A stretch of 64,000 nucleotides of DNA from Pseudomonas sp. Irchel 3E13 (GCF_900187455.1 NZ_FYDX01000007.1:372001-436000); one strand, 5' to 3'. Counted from the stretch's first letter, positions 44,500-53,833 are shown. The notes: generated by a model from the sequence alone, not told the origin. Numbers and translations are program-made.

Positions 44500-45437
44500 G
44501 GGTGACCGGCCTCGCCGTACACCGCCTTGAGGATGTCGCCAGCGCCTTGCGCCAGCAATGCCTCGGCAACCTGGACACCCAGCGCCTCGGCCTGTGCACG
44601 CGGGGCGCGGGCATCGGCACTGAGCAGCGCGCCGCCACTGGGCTCGCCCACCAGGCCGCGCAGCCACAGTTGCTCGCCTTCAAGCACGGCGTAGCAGGCG
44701 ATTGGCACCTGGCAGCCACCGTTGAGGTGTTTGTTCAGCGCACGTTCGGCGCTGACGCGGTCGGCGGTGTCAGCGTGATGCAGCGGCGCCAGCAGGGCGT
44801 GGATTTCGTGATCGGCACTGCGGCACTCGATGCCCACCGCGCCCTGGCCGCCCGCCGGGAGGCTGTCGTCGATGCTGATGGAGGCGGTGATACGGTCTTC
44901 GAAACCAAGGCGGATCAGGCCAGCGGCGGCGAGGATGATCGCGTCGTACTCGCCAGCATCCAGCTTGGCCAGGCGGGTATTGACGTTGCCGCGCAGGAAG
45001 CGGATTTCCAGATCAGGCCGGCGCGCCAGCAACTGGGCCTGACGGCGCAGGCTGGAGGTGCCGACGATGCTGCCGGCCGGCAGCGCGTCGAGGCTGGAGA
45101 AGGTGTTGGAAACGAAGGCGTCGCGTGGGTCTTCGCGCTCGCAGATGCAGAACAGGCCCAGGCCCTCGGGGAAGTCCATCGGCACATCTTTCATCGAATG
45201 CACGGCGATGTCGGCTTCCTGCTCGAGCAGCGCGGTTTCCAGCTCCTTGACGAACAGGCCCTTGCCGCCAATTTTCGACAGCGGCGAATCGAGCAGCTTG
45301 TCGCCACGGCTGACCATCGGCACCAGGGTCACGATCAGTCCCGGATGGGCCTGTTCCAGACGGGCTTTGACATATTCGGCCTGCCACAGGGCAAGGGCAC
45401 TTTTGCGAGTGGCAATGCGGATTTCGCGAGTGGACAT
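44496..45437 (-). CDS. hemC: Hydroxymethylbilane synthase (porphobilinogen deaminase)
   Basis: The 313-residue enzyme has [18 protein letters not shown] at the start, the catalytic aspartate segment [12 protein letters not shown] (82-92), the polypyrrole-binding region [12 protein letters not shown], and the cofactor-carrying C242 in LNGGCQVPI. It links four porphobilinogens. It is the first gene of the leftward hemCDXY operon. algR lies upstream with 115 nt between; that short gap must contain the hemC promoter if it is not co-transcribed. Confidence 0.97.
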   Translation of the reverse strand: MSTREIRIATRKSALALWQAEYVKARLEQAHPGLIVTLVPMVSRGDKLLDSPLSKIGGKGLFVKELETALLEQEADIAVHSMKDVPMDFPEGLGLFCICEREDPRDAFVSNTFSSLDALPAGSIVGTSSLRRQAQLLARRPDLEIRFLRGNVNTRLAKLDAGEYDAIILAAAGLIRLGFEDRITASISIDDSLPAGGQGAVGIECRSADHEIHALLAPLHHADTADRVSAERALNKHLNGGCQVPIACYAVLEGEQLWLRGLVGEPSGGALLSADARAPRAQAEALGVQVAEALLAQGAGDILKAVYGEAGHP

Positions 45438-45553
45438 GGAACGATCCGTAGCAGAAAGATTCGCCGGATAATAACAGCTCCGCCAAAGCCTCTTGCAGAT
45501 CTATGTCATCTGAAAAGTGACCATCCCTGGCCGCCGAGCCTTCCTGCCCCGCC

Positions 45554-46300
45554 CTAAAGCTGCTGCATCATTTTGCGCACACCCGCCACATGACGCCGAC
45601 TGACAATCAGCGCATCACCGTTGAGCCCCTTGAGGAACAACTGGAAGTGCCCGAGCGGCGTTCGCTGCAGGCGTTCGATGCGGTCGCGGGCCACCAGCGC
45701 GTTGCGGTGGATGCGCACGAAACGATCGCCGAACTCGTCTTCCAGCGCCTTGAGTGGCTCGTCGAGCAAGACCTCACCGCCTTCGTGGCGCAAGGTCACG
45801 TATTTGTGGTCGGCGATGAAATAAATCACCTGGTCGAGGGGGACCAGTTCGATGCCCTTGCGGGTCCGCGCGCTGATATGGCTGCGCGGGCCGCTGCCGC
45901 TTTCGGCGGCAGGGCGGGTGAGGGCCGCCAGTTGCGCGCGGTTGGGCCGGTCGGCCTTGCGCAAGGCGTTGTGCAGGTCTTCGCCCTGCACCGGCTTGAG
46001 CACGTAGCCCACGGCGCTGTCCTTGAGCGCCTGCACGGCGAATTCGTCGTCCGTGGTGCAAAACACCACGGCCGGCGGGGATTCGCGCTCGCAAAGACGG
46101 GCAGCGACCTGCAGGCCGTCAACACCCGGCATGCGCACGTCGAGCAGGACCACGTCGGGCTTCAGACTGTCGATCAACGCCAGAGCCTCGTCACCATTGG
46201 TGGCGCTGGGCTCCAGCACGGTATAGCCCTCCAGGTCGCCGAGCAGCCGGCTCAGGCGTTCGCGGGCTTGGGGTTCGTCATCAACGATCAGGACATTCAT
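45554..46300 (-). CDS. algR: AlgR, LytTR response regulator
   Basis: This 248-residue response regulator has a receiver domain with the phosphorylation site D54 (VLLDVRMPG) and conserved acids D7 and D8 plus K102 region (YVLKPVQ), and a C-terminal LytTR DNA-binding domain (FIADHKYVTLRHEGGEVLLD, FVRIHRNALVARDRIERL). AlgR controls alginate, twitching and virulence genes. The ATG at 46300 gives the expected 248 residues. The partner kinase algZ/fimS, adjacent in P. aeruginosa, is not present in the gap before argH. Confidence 0.96.
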   Translation of the reverse strand: MNVLIVDDEPQARERLSRLLGDLEGYTVLEPSATNGDEALALIDSLKPDVVLLDVRMPGVDGLQVAARLCERESPPAVVFCTTDDEFAVQALKDSAVGYVLKPVQGEDLHNALRKADRPNRAQLAALTRPAAESGSGPRSHISARTRKGIELVPLDQVIYFIADHKYVTLRHEGGEVLLDEPLKALEDEFGDRFVRIHRNALVARDRIERLQRTPLGHFQLFLKGLNGDALIVSRRHVAGVRKMMQQL

Positions 46301-46603
46301 ATAGCGCTGGATTCCTGCGTGAGTCTCGCACAAGGGTAACGTAGACAGGTGAGGTGACGACCGTCACGGCGATCCACGCTCAGACTCGCACGATGGCTAA
46401 AGATTCACTGGCTCGACAGCAAACATGCCGATCCTTTGTCCAACTGTAGACGGTTGCCGGAACACTGCCGTTCAATCGATAAATATCCCGCGCGGGTGCG
46501 ACACCAACCCGCATTCGTGCCGACTTCCGGGCCTCGTAGCAGCCGGCAACCCTGTTATCATCTGCGGCACTTTTTCCCGTTCACGCCTTCAACGAGCGAA
46601 TCC
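46301..46603. promoter_or_regulatory. Divergent algR/argH intergenic region
   Basis: This 303-bp gap holds the divergent promoters of algR and argH. A TATCAT element at 46557-46562 could be the argH -10 box, placing its start near 46568. No coding sequence for a sensor kinase fits. No other structure was recognised. Confidence 0.5.
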
Positions 46604-47998
46604 ATGAGCACTGACAAGACCAACCAGTCCTGGGGCGGCCGCTTCAGTGAGCCCGTCGACGCCTTCGTCGCCCGCTTCACCGCCTCCGTCACCTTCGACC
46701 AGCGCCTGTACCGCCACGACATCATGGGTTCGATCGCCCACGCCACGATGCTGGCGAAGGTCGGCGTGCTCACCGACGCCGAACGCGACACCATCATCGA
46801 CGGCCTGCAGACCATCCAGGGCGAGATCGAGGCCGGTCACTTCGACTGGCGCATCGACCTTGAAGACGTGCACATGAACATCGAAGCGCGTCTGACCGAC
46901 CGCATCGGCATCACCGGCAAGAAGCTGCACACCGGGCGCAGCCGCAACGACCAGGTGGCCACCGACATCCGCCTGTGGCTGCGTGACGAAATCGACCTGA
47001 TCCTCGCCGAAATCACCCGCTTGCAGCAGGGTCTGCTGGAGCAGGCCGAGGGCGAAGCGGAAACCGTGATGCCCGGCTTCACCCACCTGCAAACCGCGCA
47101 GCCCGTGACCTTCGGCCACCACCTGCTGGCCTGGTTCGAAATGCTCAGCCGCGACTACGAGCGCCTGGTCGACTGCCGCAAGCGCACCAACCGCATGCCG
47201 CTGGGCAGCGCCGCGCTGGCCGGCACCACCTACCCGATCGACCGCGAGCTGACCTGCAAGCTGCTGGGCTTCGAAGCCGTTGCCGGCAACTCGCTGGACG
47301 GCGTGTCCGACCGCGACTTCGCCATCGAATTCTGCGCCGCCGCCAGCGTGGCGATGATGCACCTGTCGCGTTTCTCGGAAGAGCTGGTGCTGTGGACCAG
47401 CGCCCAGTTCCAGTTCATCGATCTGCCGGATCGTTTCTGCACCGGCAGTTCGATCATGCCGCAAAAGAAAAACCCGGACGTTCCAGAGCTGGTTCGCGGC
47501 AAGACCGGCCGCGTATTCGGCGCCCTGACCGGCCTGCTGACCCTGATGAAAGGCCAGCCGCTGGCCTACAACAAGGACAACCAGGAAGACAAGGAACCGC
47601 TGTTCGACGCCGCCGACACCCTGCGTGACTCGCTGCGTGCCTTCGCCGACATGATCCCGGCGATCAAGCCGCGTCACGCGGTAATGCGCGAAGCAGCCCT
47701 GCGCGGCTTCTCCACCGCGACCGACCTGGCGGACTATCTGGTACGCCGCGGCCTGCCGTTCCGTGATTGCCACGAAATCGTCGGCCATGCAGTTAAATAC
47801 GGTGTGGAGACCGGCAAGGACCTGGCCGAGATGAGCCTGGACGAACTGCGTCAGTTCAGCGACCAGATCGAGCAGGACGTGTTCGCAGTGCTGACCCTGG
47901 AAGGTTCGGTCAACGCTCGTAACCACATTGGTGGTACCGCGCCGGCGCAGGTTCGCGCTGCCGTGGCCCGCGGCCAGGCCTTGCTGGCCAGCCGCTGA
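46604..47998 (+). CDS. argH: Argininosuccinate lyase
   Basis: The 464-residue enzyme of the fumarase/aspartase superfamily has the signature [12 protein letters not shown] (281-292) with the catalytic serine S283 in its flexible loop, H161 in [17 protein letters not shown] as the other catalytic residue, and [20 protein letters not shown] (109-128). It produces arginine and fumarate. The ATG at 46604 gives the family length; upstream in-frame codons do not match the family. Confidence 0.97.
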   Translation: MSTDKTNQSWGGRFSEPVDAFVARFTASVTFDQRLYRHDIMGSIAHATMLAKVGVLTDAERDTIIDGLQTIQGEIEAGHFDWRIDLEDVHMNIEARLTDRIGITGKKLHTGRSRNDQVATDIRLWLRDEIDLILAEITRLQQGLLEQAEGEAETVMPGFTHLQTAQPVTFGHHLLAWFEMLSRDYERLVDCRKRTNRMPLGSAALAGTTYPIDRELTCKLLGFEAVAGNSLDGVSDRDFAIEFCAAASVAMMHLSRFSEELVLWTSAQFQFIDLPDRFCTGSSIMPQKKNPDVPELVRGKTGRVFGALTGLLTLMKGQPLAYNKDNQEDKEPLFDAADTLRDSLRAFADMIPAIKPRHAVMREAALRGFSTATDLADYLVRRGLPFRDCHEIVGHAVKYGVETGKDLAEMSLDELRQFSDQIEQDVFAVLTLEGSVNARNHIGGTAPAQVRAAVARGQALLASR

Positions 47999-48004
47999 GT
48001 CAAA

Positions 48005-48030
48005 GTGGGAGCGAGCTTGCTCGCTCCCAC
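48005..48030. repeat. REP palindrome after argH
   Basis: A perfect 26-bp palindrome built on GGAGCGAGCTTGCTCGCTCC lies seven bases after the argH stop and before the stop of the converging glutathione transferase gene. It has the same core as the copies near 34000 and 53050. It probably also serves as a transcript end for argH. Confidence 0.88.
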
Positions 48031-48045
48031 ACTGCCCCGCCTTTA

Positions 48046-48711
48046 CTACTGGCTACGCGCCTTGACCACCTGCTCCAGGAAGGTCGGGAACTGCGCCGCC
48101 TTGGCTTCATTGATCGCCACCACATGCGGGTTCTGCGCGAACTGCTCCAGCAGTGCGCTGGCCTGCGGGAAGTCTTCCAGCAAGTCCACGCCATGGGCTT
48201 TCTTGCCCACCGCACGCGCCAGATCGACGCTGAAGCAGAAGAAGATATCCGCCACCGTCAGGCTCTCACCCGCGACGTAAGGGGTGAACACCCCGTTGCG
48301 CTTGAGGGTTGCGATGCCGCTCTGCAATTCGGTCCAGGCCTTTTCCCTGATCGCCTCGGGCACTTCGGCGCCGAAGAAGGTCTGCGGGTAGAACGCGCGC
48401 GCCGGCAGCTCTATATACAGCTCCATCTCCTTGACCAGTTCCCACACCTTGGCGCGGGCGAACGGTTCGCTCGGCAGCAACGCCTTGCCCGGCTGGGTCT
48501 GCTCGATGTAATCGAGGATCAGGTCGGTTTCGCTGAGGAAACCGTGCTCGGTCTCCAGCACCGGCACCTTGCCCCTCGGGCTGATTTTCAGCGAGCTCGG
48601 CACCTGTCCACCGAAAAACAGTACCTCCTCGAACGGCAGGCCTTTTTCCAGCAGTGCCAGCTTGACCATGTTGTAGTAGTTGCTGACTGCGAATCCATGA
48701 AGCTTGAGCAT
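48046..48711 (-). CDS. Glutathione S-transferase family protein
   Basis: This 221-residue protein has an N-terminal thioredoxin-like GST domain (MLKLHGFAVSNYYNMVKLAL, GKVPVLETEHGFLSETDLILDYI, with the conserved glutathione-binding P-V and E-T residues) and an all-helical C-terminal domain with the GST N-capping region GESLTVADIFFCFS. Its substrate is unknown. It converges with argH; the shared 3' region contains a REP palindrome. Confidence 0.93.
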   Translation of the reverse strand: MLKLHGFAVSNYYNMVKLALLEKGLPFEEVLFFGGQVPSSLKISPRGKVPVLETEHGFLSETDLILDYIEQTQPGKALLPSEPFARAKVWELVKEMELYIELPARAFYPQTFFGAEVPEAIREKAWTELQSGIATLKRNGVFTPYVAGESLTVADIFFCFSVDLARAVGKKAHGVDLLEDFPQASALLEQFAQNPHVVAINEAKAAQFPTFLEQVVKARSQ

Positions 48712-48857
48712 GAAAACAGCCTCCAGGCCGTAAGGGGTTGGCCGGGGTGTTATAGACCCAATGCCCGGTACTGACCAGCATCATCCAAGTAGCAGATACC
48801 CCGGCATTGCCGCCAAGGCCGTGGCAAACTGGCTGCCTCATCCCGAGGAGCGCGCCC

Positions 48858-49142
48858 ATGAGCGACCACGATATCGACAACGACGATGAAGAAGCCTTCG
48901 CCGAATCGACCCTGACCCAAGCTATCGAAAACCAGATTGAAAGCGGCGAGCCGCCGGCAGCCAAGGCAGCGTTCAACAAGCTGACTCTGGTGGGCTACGA
49001 GCGTGAAGACATCCTCAACCTGATGGCCCATGTCCTGGCCATCGAGATCGATGCCATGCTTGAAGATGACCGCGCCTTCAACACCGAATGGTATGAAACC
49101 GCGCTGCGCGCCCTGCCCGAACTGCCGCCAGAGAAAGACTGA
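48858..49142 (+). CDS. Conserved small acidic protein, unknown function
   Basis: This 94-residue protein starts at an ATG with GAGGAG eight bases upstream. The first 35 residues are very acidic and probably disordered (MSDHDIDNDDEEAFAESTLT). The rest is helical (AAFNKLTLVGYEREDILNLM, AHVLAIEIDAMLEDD) and ends with a proline-rich tail. I do not recognise the family. It is cytoplasmic by sequence. A TIGR02647 gene follows 86 nt downstream. Confidence 0.8.
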   Translation: MSDHDIDNDDEEAFAESTLTQAIENQIESGEPPAAKAAFNKLTLVGYEREDILNLMAHVLAIEIDAMLEDDRAFNTEWYETALRALPELPPEKD

Positions 49143-49228
49143 CGCAAAGCCAGGCGAGGCTGACTACACTGCAAAACCAGGCATCCGCAGAGGTGCCGCC
49201 CTCCTTTTTCTTGAAGTCCGGAGTATCT

Positions 49229-49474
49229 ATGTCGTTTACCCCCGATTTGGTTGCCGAACTGGAAATCCTCGCGCTGTTCAATCTCGACAGCACCCAGGAA
49301 GGACTTAAAGTCCACAACACCGCCGCCCCTCATATCATCGCGGCGGCCAAGCGCCTCTACGAGAAGAGGCTGATCGACCAGCCCGATGGCGGCTACCTCA
49401 CTCAACTGGGCCACGATGCCGCGGAAGCAGCCCAGCAATTGCTGACCATTCTGAACGTTGCCGAACCGGCCTGA
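49229..49474 (+). CDS. TIGR02647 family protein
   Basis: The 81-residue product matches TIGR02647, a small gammaproteobacterial family: MSFTPDLVAELEILALFNLD, SAAPHIIAAAKRLYEKRLID-like APHIIAAAKRLYEKRLIDQP, and GGYLTQLGHDAAEAAQQLL. The layout resembles a winged-helix fold, but no activity is known. The start has GGAG six bases upstream. A frame extension to 49193 is not supported. Confidence 0.85.
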   Translation: MSFTPDLVAELEILALFNLDSTQEGLKVHNTAAPHIIAAAKRLYEKRLIDQPDGGYLTQLGHDAAEAAQQLLTILNVAEPA

Positions 49475-49491
49475 CCGCCGCCCTCCCCCGA

Positions 49492-49515
49492 CAAGCCCGC
49501 GCTACCGCGGGCTTG
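49492..49515 (+). terminator. Hairpin after the TIGR02647 gene
   Basis: CAAGCCCGC (49492-49500) and GCGGGCTTG (49507-49515) form a 9-bp stem with a 6-nt loop, 17 nt after the stop. The following bases CCACG lack a U tract, so it may act with Rho or as an RNA end stabiliser. Confidence 0.6.
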
Positions 49516-49647
49516 CCACGACAGATTCGGCGGCGCCGACAAACGGCGCTGGAAATCTGACGTCAAAAATCAAATAGCGCTTATTCCTACAACGCGACAA
49601 CGGCTAAACTCGCCCATGCCTTCATGACGGCCGGTTTAAAGCTCGCG

Positions 49648-52503
49648 ATGAATCACCCCCAGGAAATTCGCCCGAACCTCGATCAGGGCATCGATCGAAA
49701 AGTCCTCAGCCAGCTGCGCAAGCGCTTCCTGGATCTCAACCAAGGGCGTCTGGCCCGGGCCATGGAAGGACTTTCCAGCCGCCAGCAACAGGTCCTGACC
49801 CTGCTGCCGCTGTTCTTCCACGTCAACCATCCGCTGCTGCCCGGCTATGTGTCCGGCACGACGCCTGCCGGCGTGTCCGCCTATGAGCCGACGCCGCTGG
49901 CCCTGGCCGATGCCCAGCGCCTGACGCGCTCGTTTTCCTACAAAGCCAAACGCGGCGAACAATGGCTGCCGATCCACGGCCTGTTCCTGATGGGTAGCCT
50001 GGGCACGCTGGCCCAGGCAGAACAAAGCGATATGGACATCTGGGTCTGCCACGCCCCGGACCTGGGCGAGGCCGCGGTGGCCGAGCTGCGCAAGAAATGC
50101 CAGTTGCTGGAAATCTGGGCCGCCAGCCAGGGCGCCGAAGCGCACCTGTTCATGATCGAACCGCGGCAGTTCATCACCGGCGAGCGCGAAAGCCGCCTCA
50201 GTTCCGACGACTGTGGCACCACCCAGCATTACCTGTTGCTGGACGAGTTCTACCGCACCGCCATCTGGCTGGCCGGACGCACGCCGCTGTGGTGGCTGGT
50301 GCCGGTCTACGAAGAAGCCAACTACGCCCGCTACACCGAAACCCTGCTGTCCAAGCGCTTCGTGCCCAGCGACGAAGTGCTCGACCTCGGCAACCTGTCG
50401 CACATACCGCCCGGCGAATTCGTCGGCGCCGGCTTGTGGCAGTTGTTCAAGGGCATCGAATCGCCGTACAAATCCGTGCTCAAGCTGCTGCTGACCGAGG
50501 TCTACGCCAGCGAGCACCCGGACGTGCGCTGCCTGAGCCTGCACTTCAAGCAGGCGGTGTTCGCCAACGTGCTGGACCTGGACGAACTGGACCCGTACAT
50601 GATGGTGTACCGGCGCATCGAGCAATACCTGCAACGCCGCGGCGAACACCAGCGCCTGGAACTGGTGCGGCGCAGCCTGTACCTGAAGGTGAACCGCAAG
50701 ATCAGCCAACTGGCGCGGCAACGCTCCAACTGGCAATCCGCGCTGCTGGAGCGCCTGACCCACGAATGGGGCTGGGACGAACGACAACTGGCGCTGCTGG
50801 ACAGCCGCAGCCAGTGGAAAGTGCGTCAGGTCGCGGCCGAGCGGCGGGTGCTGGTGGCCGAGCTGAACCACAGCTACCGCTTCCTCGATCAGTTCGCCCG
50901 CAACCTGGGCGCCACCGCCAGCATCAACCAGCGCGACCTGAACATCCTCGGTCGGCGCCTGTATGCCGCCTTCGAGCGACGTGCCGGCAAGGTCGAGTTC
51001 GTCAACCCGGGCGTCGCCCCGGACCTGGCCGAAGACACCCTGACCGTGGTCCAGTCGCCCGACCGCAAGGAGCCCGGGCAAACCCATTGGGGGCTGTACA
51101 ACGGCAACCTGACCGCCCATGAGTGGGAGCATTTCACGCCGATCAAGCGCAGCCGCGACCTGCTCGACCTGCTGGCCTGGGCCCACCGCAACGGCGTCAT
51201 CGATAGCTCCACGCGGCTGGCCCTGCACCCGGGCAGCAGTGATTTGAGCGAGTACGAGCTGTTCAACCTGATCGGCAGCCTGCAGCAGAGCGTGGTGCTG
51301 CCGCTGAGCACCGTCAGCGATGCGCGCCTGCTGCAACCGAGCGTGGCGGACAACGTGCTGTTGCTGGTGAATGTCGGCGTCGATCCGCTGCGTCATCACC
51401 GCGACCTGAACATCCTGATGACCACCGAGCGCACCGACTCGCTGAGCTACGCAGGCGTGCGGGAAAACCTGGTGCTGACCCTCGACCAGATCACCCTCAA
51501 TAGCTGGAACGAAGTGCAGGTACTGCGCTACGACGGCGAGCATGCATTGCTGCGCTGCCTGCGCGACTACCTCAACAGCCTCGACGATACCCCCGCGCAA
51601 GCACGGCACCGGCCGGGCCTGCGGGTGCGCAGCTTCTGCCACAACCGCGCGCTGGCGATTGCCCAACGGGTGGAGGAAGTGTTCACCACCGCTCAGTCGC
51701 TCCACGACCAGCACCTCGACTATCGCTACCTGATTCAGGTCCAGCAGCACACCCATGTGCTGGAGCTGTTCGCCAGCGGCGTGAACCTGGTGTCGCTGGA
51801 CAGTCAGGCGAGTCTGTTCACCTACCTCGGGCAGGAGCGCAACAGCTACAGCCCGCTGGCGCTGGACGGCAACGTGCTGGAAGACCACGACCTGGCGCTG
51901 GTCCTGCCGCTGGGGCAGCCGCAGTGCATTCAGGTTTTCTACCGGGTGCAGGACGCTGTGGCAGATGTCTACGTGCTGGATGAGTACAACGTGCTGTGGC
52001 AGCAACGCCTGCCGTTTCACGACGACAGCAGCCTGCTGCTGCCGCTGCAGCGCTTCTTGCAGTCGGTGGTGTTCCGGCGCAATGCGCGGTTGCCGATGGA
52101 CGAGCAGCAAGCCCATCCACTGGACATCCTCTATTACCGGTTACTGCCTTCAGGCACGGGCCGCGCCCGCCAGGTCGAACCGTGGCAGGCGCCGGAACTG
52201 GCGCTGGACCAGCCTTACTACGAGGTTCAGGCGATCATCCAGGCAGCCGCCGACGATGCGTTGCACGTCACGCTCTACTGCAATCAGAAGGAGTTTTCCG
52301 AACTGGATCACGGCGACCAGCTCTACACCGTGGTCGCCCGGGAGATCATCGAGCAGCGCCGGGACGCCCAGCGCTATCGTTGCTACATCACTGACCTGGA
52401 CCTGTCGGACCTGCTTGCCGACGGCCAGGGTTCGAGCATTCTCTACCTGCGCTACAAGCAAGAGCTTGAGCGAGTACTGAACCAGGCGCTGGCAGCGGCC
52501 TGA
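49648..52503 (+). CDS. cyaA: Class I adenylate cyclase
   Basis: This 951-residue protein (from the ATG at 49648) is an enterobacterial-type class I cyclase. The N-terminal catalytic domain has the nucleotidyltransferase motif with GS at 116-117 and SDMD at 127-130, followed by IWVC; the C-terminal half is the regulatory domain that in enterics responds to the sugar phosphotransferase system. A second in-frame ATG at 49624 would add eight residues; the conserved NHPQEIRPNLDQGIDRKVL favours 49648. It makes cAMP. It ends back to back with rnk, with no bases between stops. Confidence 0.95.
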   Translation: MNHPQEIRPNLDQGIDRKVLSQLRKRFLDLNQGRLARAMEGLSSRQQQVLTLLPLFFHVNHPLLPGYVSGTTPAGVSAYEPTPLALADAQRLTRSFSYKAKRGEQWLPIHGLFLMGSLGTLAQAEQSDMDIWVCHAPDLGEAAVAELRKKCQLLEIWAASQGAEAHLFMIEPRQFITGERESRLSSDDCGTTQHYLLLDEFYRTAIWLAGRTPLWWLVPVYEEANYARYTETLLSKRFVPSDEVLDLGNLSHIPPGEFVGAGLWQLFKGIESPYKSVLKLLLTEVYASEHPDVRCLSLHFKQAVFANVLDLDELDPYMMVYRRIEQYLQRRGEHQRLELVRRSLYLKVNRKISQLARQRSNWQSALLERLTHEWGWDERQLALLDSRSQWKVRQVAAERRVLVAELNHSYRFLDQFARNLGATASINQRDLNILGRRLYAAFERRAGKVEFVNPGVAPDLAEDTLTVVQSPDRKEPGQTHWGLYNGNLTAHEWEHFTPIKRSRDLLDLLAWAHRNGVIDSSTRLALHPGSSDLSEYELFNLIGSLQQSVVLPLSTVSDARLLQPSVADNVLLLVNVGVDPLRHHRDLNILMTTERTDSLSYAGVRENLVLTLDQITLNSWNEVQVLRYDGEHALLRCLRDYLNSLDDTPAQARHRPGLRVRSFCHNRALAIAQRVEEVFTTAQSLHDQHLDYRYLIQVQQHTHVLELFASGVNLVSLDSQASLFTYLGQERNSYSPLALDGNVLEDHDLALVLPLGQPQCIQVFYRVQDAVADVYVLDEYNVLWQQRLPFHDDSSLLLPLQRFLQSVVFRRNARLPMDEQQAHPLDILYYRLLPSGTGRARQVEPWQAPELALDQPYYEVQAIIQAAADDALHVTLYCNQKEFSELDHGDQLYTVVAREIIEQRRDAQRYRCYITDLDLSDLLADGQGSSILYLRYKQELERVLNQALAAA

Positions 52504-52914
52504 TCAGAGGTCGAAATCGCCCGCGGCTTCAGGCTGGTATTCGACTTCCAGCAGCTTGAGCTTGAGGGTCTTGCCGCCCGGCGCCGGCCAGTCGATCTGC
52601 TCGCCCACCGACAGGCCCAGCAGCGCGCAGCCGATCGGCGCGAGGATCGACACGTTGCCTTCCTTGCCGGCGTCCTTCGGGTAGACCAGCGTCAGGTGGT
52701 AGTCCTTGCCGGTCGCTTCCTCGCGGCAGTGCACGCGGGAATTCATGGTCACCACGCCGGCCGGGATTTCCTCGTGACCGACCACCTGCTCGGCACGGTC
52801 CAGCTCGCCCTGCAGGGCCAGCACACCCGGGACATCTTCATCGAGGCTGTCGATCAGACGCTCGAGACGCTGCACGTCCAATCGGGTGAGGGTGAGGGAG
52901 GGCTTGGTGCTCAT
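52504..52914 (-). CDS. rnk: Rnk, nucleoside diphosphate kinase regulator
   Basis: The 136-residue protein has an N-terminal coiled-coil (TLTRLDVQRLERLIDSL) and a C-terminal GreA/GreB-type FKBP-like domain (VTMNSRVHCREEATGKDYHL, VSILAPIGCALLGLSVGEQI). Rnk binds RNA polymerase and was first found as a regulator of Ndk. The ATG at 52914 has AGGAG 12 bases upstream. A strong hairpin ends 37 nt before the start codon. Confidence 0.94.
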   Translation of the reverse strand: MSTKPSLTLTRLDVQRLERLIDSLDEDVPGVLALQGELDRAEQVVGHEEIPAGVVTMNSRVHCREEATGKDYHLTLVYPKDAGKEGNVSILAPIGCALLGLSVGEQIDWPAPGGKTLKLKLLEVEYQPEAAGDFDL

Positions 52915-52950
52915 GATCCGGTAAGACTCCTTTTTGCAGATCGAATAAAG

Positions 52951-52978
52951 CAAAACCCCGCCCAAGGGCGGGGTTTTG
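52951..52978 (-). terminator. Strong hairpin between the DUF1289 gene and rnk
   Basis: CAAAACCCCGCCC (52951-52963) and GGGCGGGGTTTTG (52966-52978) form a perfect 13-bp repeat with a 2-nt gap, which is the best stem in the window. It most simply terminates the cyaY-DUF1289 transcript. On the minus strand the U run follows in the arm itself (GGTTTTG) and then CTTTATT. Confidence 0.75.
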
Positions 52979-53042
52979 ACGGTTCGGCTTCGGCCGATGA
53001 GGACTGACACTACCACAGCGGGACAAATTCACAAGAGGCGGC

Positions 53043-53113
53043 CCTTCGCGAGCAAGCTCGCTCCTACCGGGGGACGGGCACACCTCTGGGAGCTGGCTCG
53101 CCAGCGATGAGGC
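53043..53113. repeat. Inverted pair of REP elements between the DUF1289 gene and rnk
   Basis: CCTTCGCGAGCAAGCTCGCT (53043 onward) is a REP element read on the minus strand. A second, diverged element, GGGAGCTGGCTCGCCAGCGA (about 53089-53108), lies on the plus strand. They face each other in the manner of a REPIN but belong to different subtypes. Confidence 0.8.
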
Positions 53114-53131
53114 CACCCAAAACACCCCGGT

Positions 53132-53350
53132 TCAGGCGCTCGCCATCAACCGCCGCTCACCCGCCTGCGCACAAATCTCGCGCCGCCGCTGGTCATCCGC
53201 CGAGCGCCACTCGCGAATGTCCTCGACATGCCGGAAGCAGCCAATGCACACCCGCGCCTCGTCGAGACGGCAGGTGCTGATGCAGGGTGACGGGACGGCC
53301 GGGCTGACATTGCTGTACAACGGCTTGGCCGGTCTGACGGCGGTGGTCAT
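53132..53350 (-). CDS. DUF1289 family protein
   Basis: The 72-residue product has the DUF1289 motif SPCISTCRLDEARVCIGCFR, four cysteines that probably bind zinc or another metal, followed by HVEDIREWRSADDQRRREIC. It starts one base after the cyaY stop and is likely co-translated. An N-terminal tail of about 20 residues precedes the domain. Function unknown. Confidence 0.9.
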   Translation of the reverse strand: MTTAVRPAKPLYSNVSPAVPSPCISTCRLDEARVCIGCFRHVEDIREWRSADDQRRREICAQAGERRLMASA

Positions 53351-53351
53351 C

Positions 53352-53684
53352 TCAGATCTCTTCGAAATCGAGTTTTTCGCCGGCGCGCTCCCAGACGATG
53401 CGCTCCAGCATCTCGCCCAGCAGTTCCTCGGTTTTCTCGCACGTCCACTTGCCGCTTTCTTCGTCGAAGTCGAAGTGGAAACCGCCGGAACGGTCCGCCA
53501 GCCACAGTTGGCGCAGGGGCTCCTGGCGGCTGAAGATCAACTGGCTGCCGTTGTCGAACTTGACGGTCAGCACGCCGGCCGAATTTTCCATGTCCAGGTC
53601 CATGCCGCTTTCATCGAACAGGTCTTCCAGTGCCTGTTGGGTGGCGTCTACCAGATCGTGAAAACGCGCTTCGCTCAAACTCAT
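53352..53684 (-). CDS. cyaY: CyaY, bacterial frataxin
   Basis: The 110-residue protein matches frataxin: an acidic N-terminal helix ([20 protein letters not shown]), [20 protein letters not shown], and [20 protein letters not shown]. It binds iron on its acidic ridge and modulates Fe-S cluster assembly by IscS. It lies back to back with lptM, as in E. coli where cyaY neighbours yifL. Confidence 0.95.
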   Translation of the reverse strand: MSLSEARFHDLVDATQQALEDLFDESGMDLDMENSAGVLTVKFDNGSQLIFSRQEPLRQLWLADRSGGFHFDFDEESGKWTCEKTEELLGEMLERIVWERAGEKLDFEEI

Positions 53685-53827
53685 TGCAAGAACCTCGAAA
53701 ATGTCTGCTCAACACGCAAGCCGGGCAAGATACGAGCGCAGCGCTTCGAATGCAAAGACAAACGCGCCGCGCCCACTGCGCCGCCCGACGGCGGACCGGC
53801 CACATAGGCAAGGCGTCGGGCGCTCGG

Positions 53828-53833
53828 TATACT
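53828..53833 (+). promoter_or_regulatory. -10 box upstream of lptM-lysA-dapF
   Basis: TATACT at 53828-53833 lies 36 nt before the lptM start and could drive the co-directional operon through the HAD gene. No strong -35 hexamer was found at 17-nt spacing. Confidence 0.45.

Noticed and set aside
49636..52116. 826-codon open frame antisense to cyaA
   Set aside because: Follows from high GC codon bias over a long real gene; composition is His/Gln/Val-rich and matches no family.
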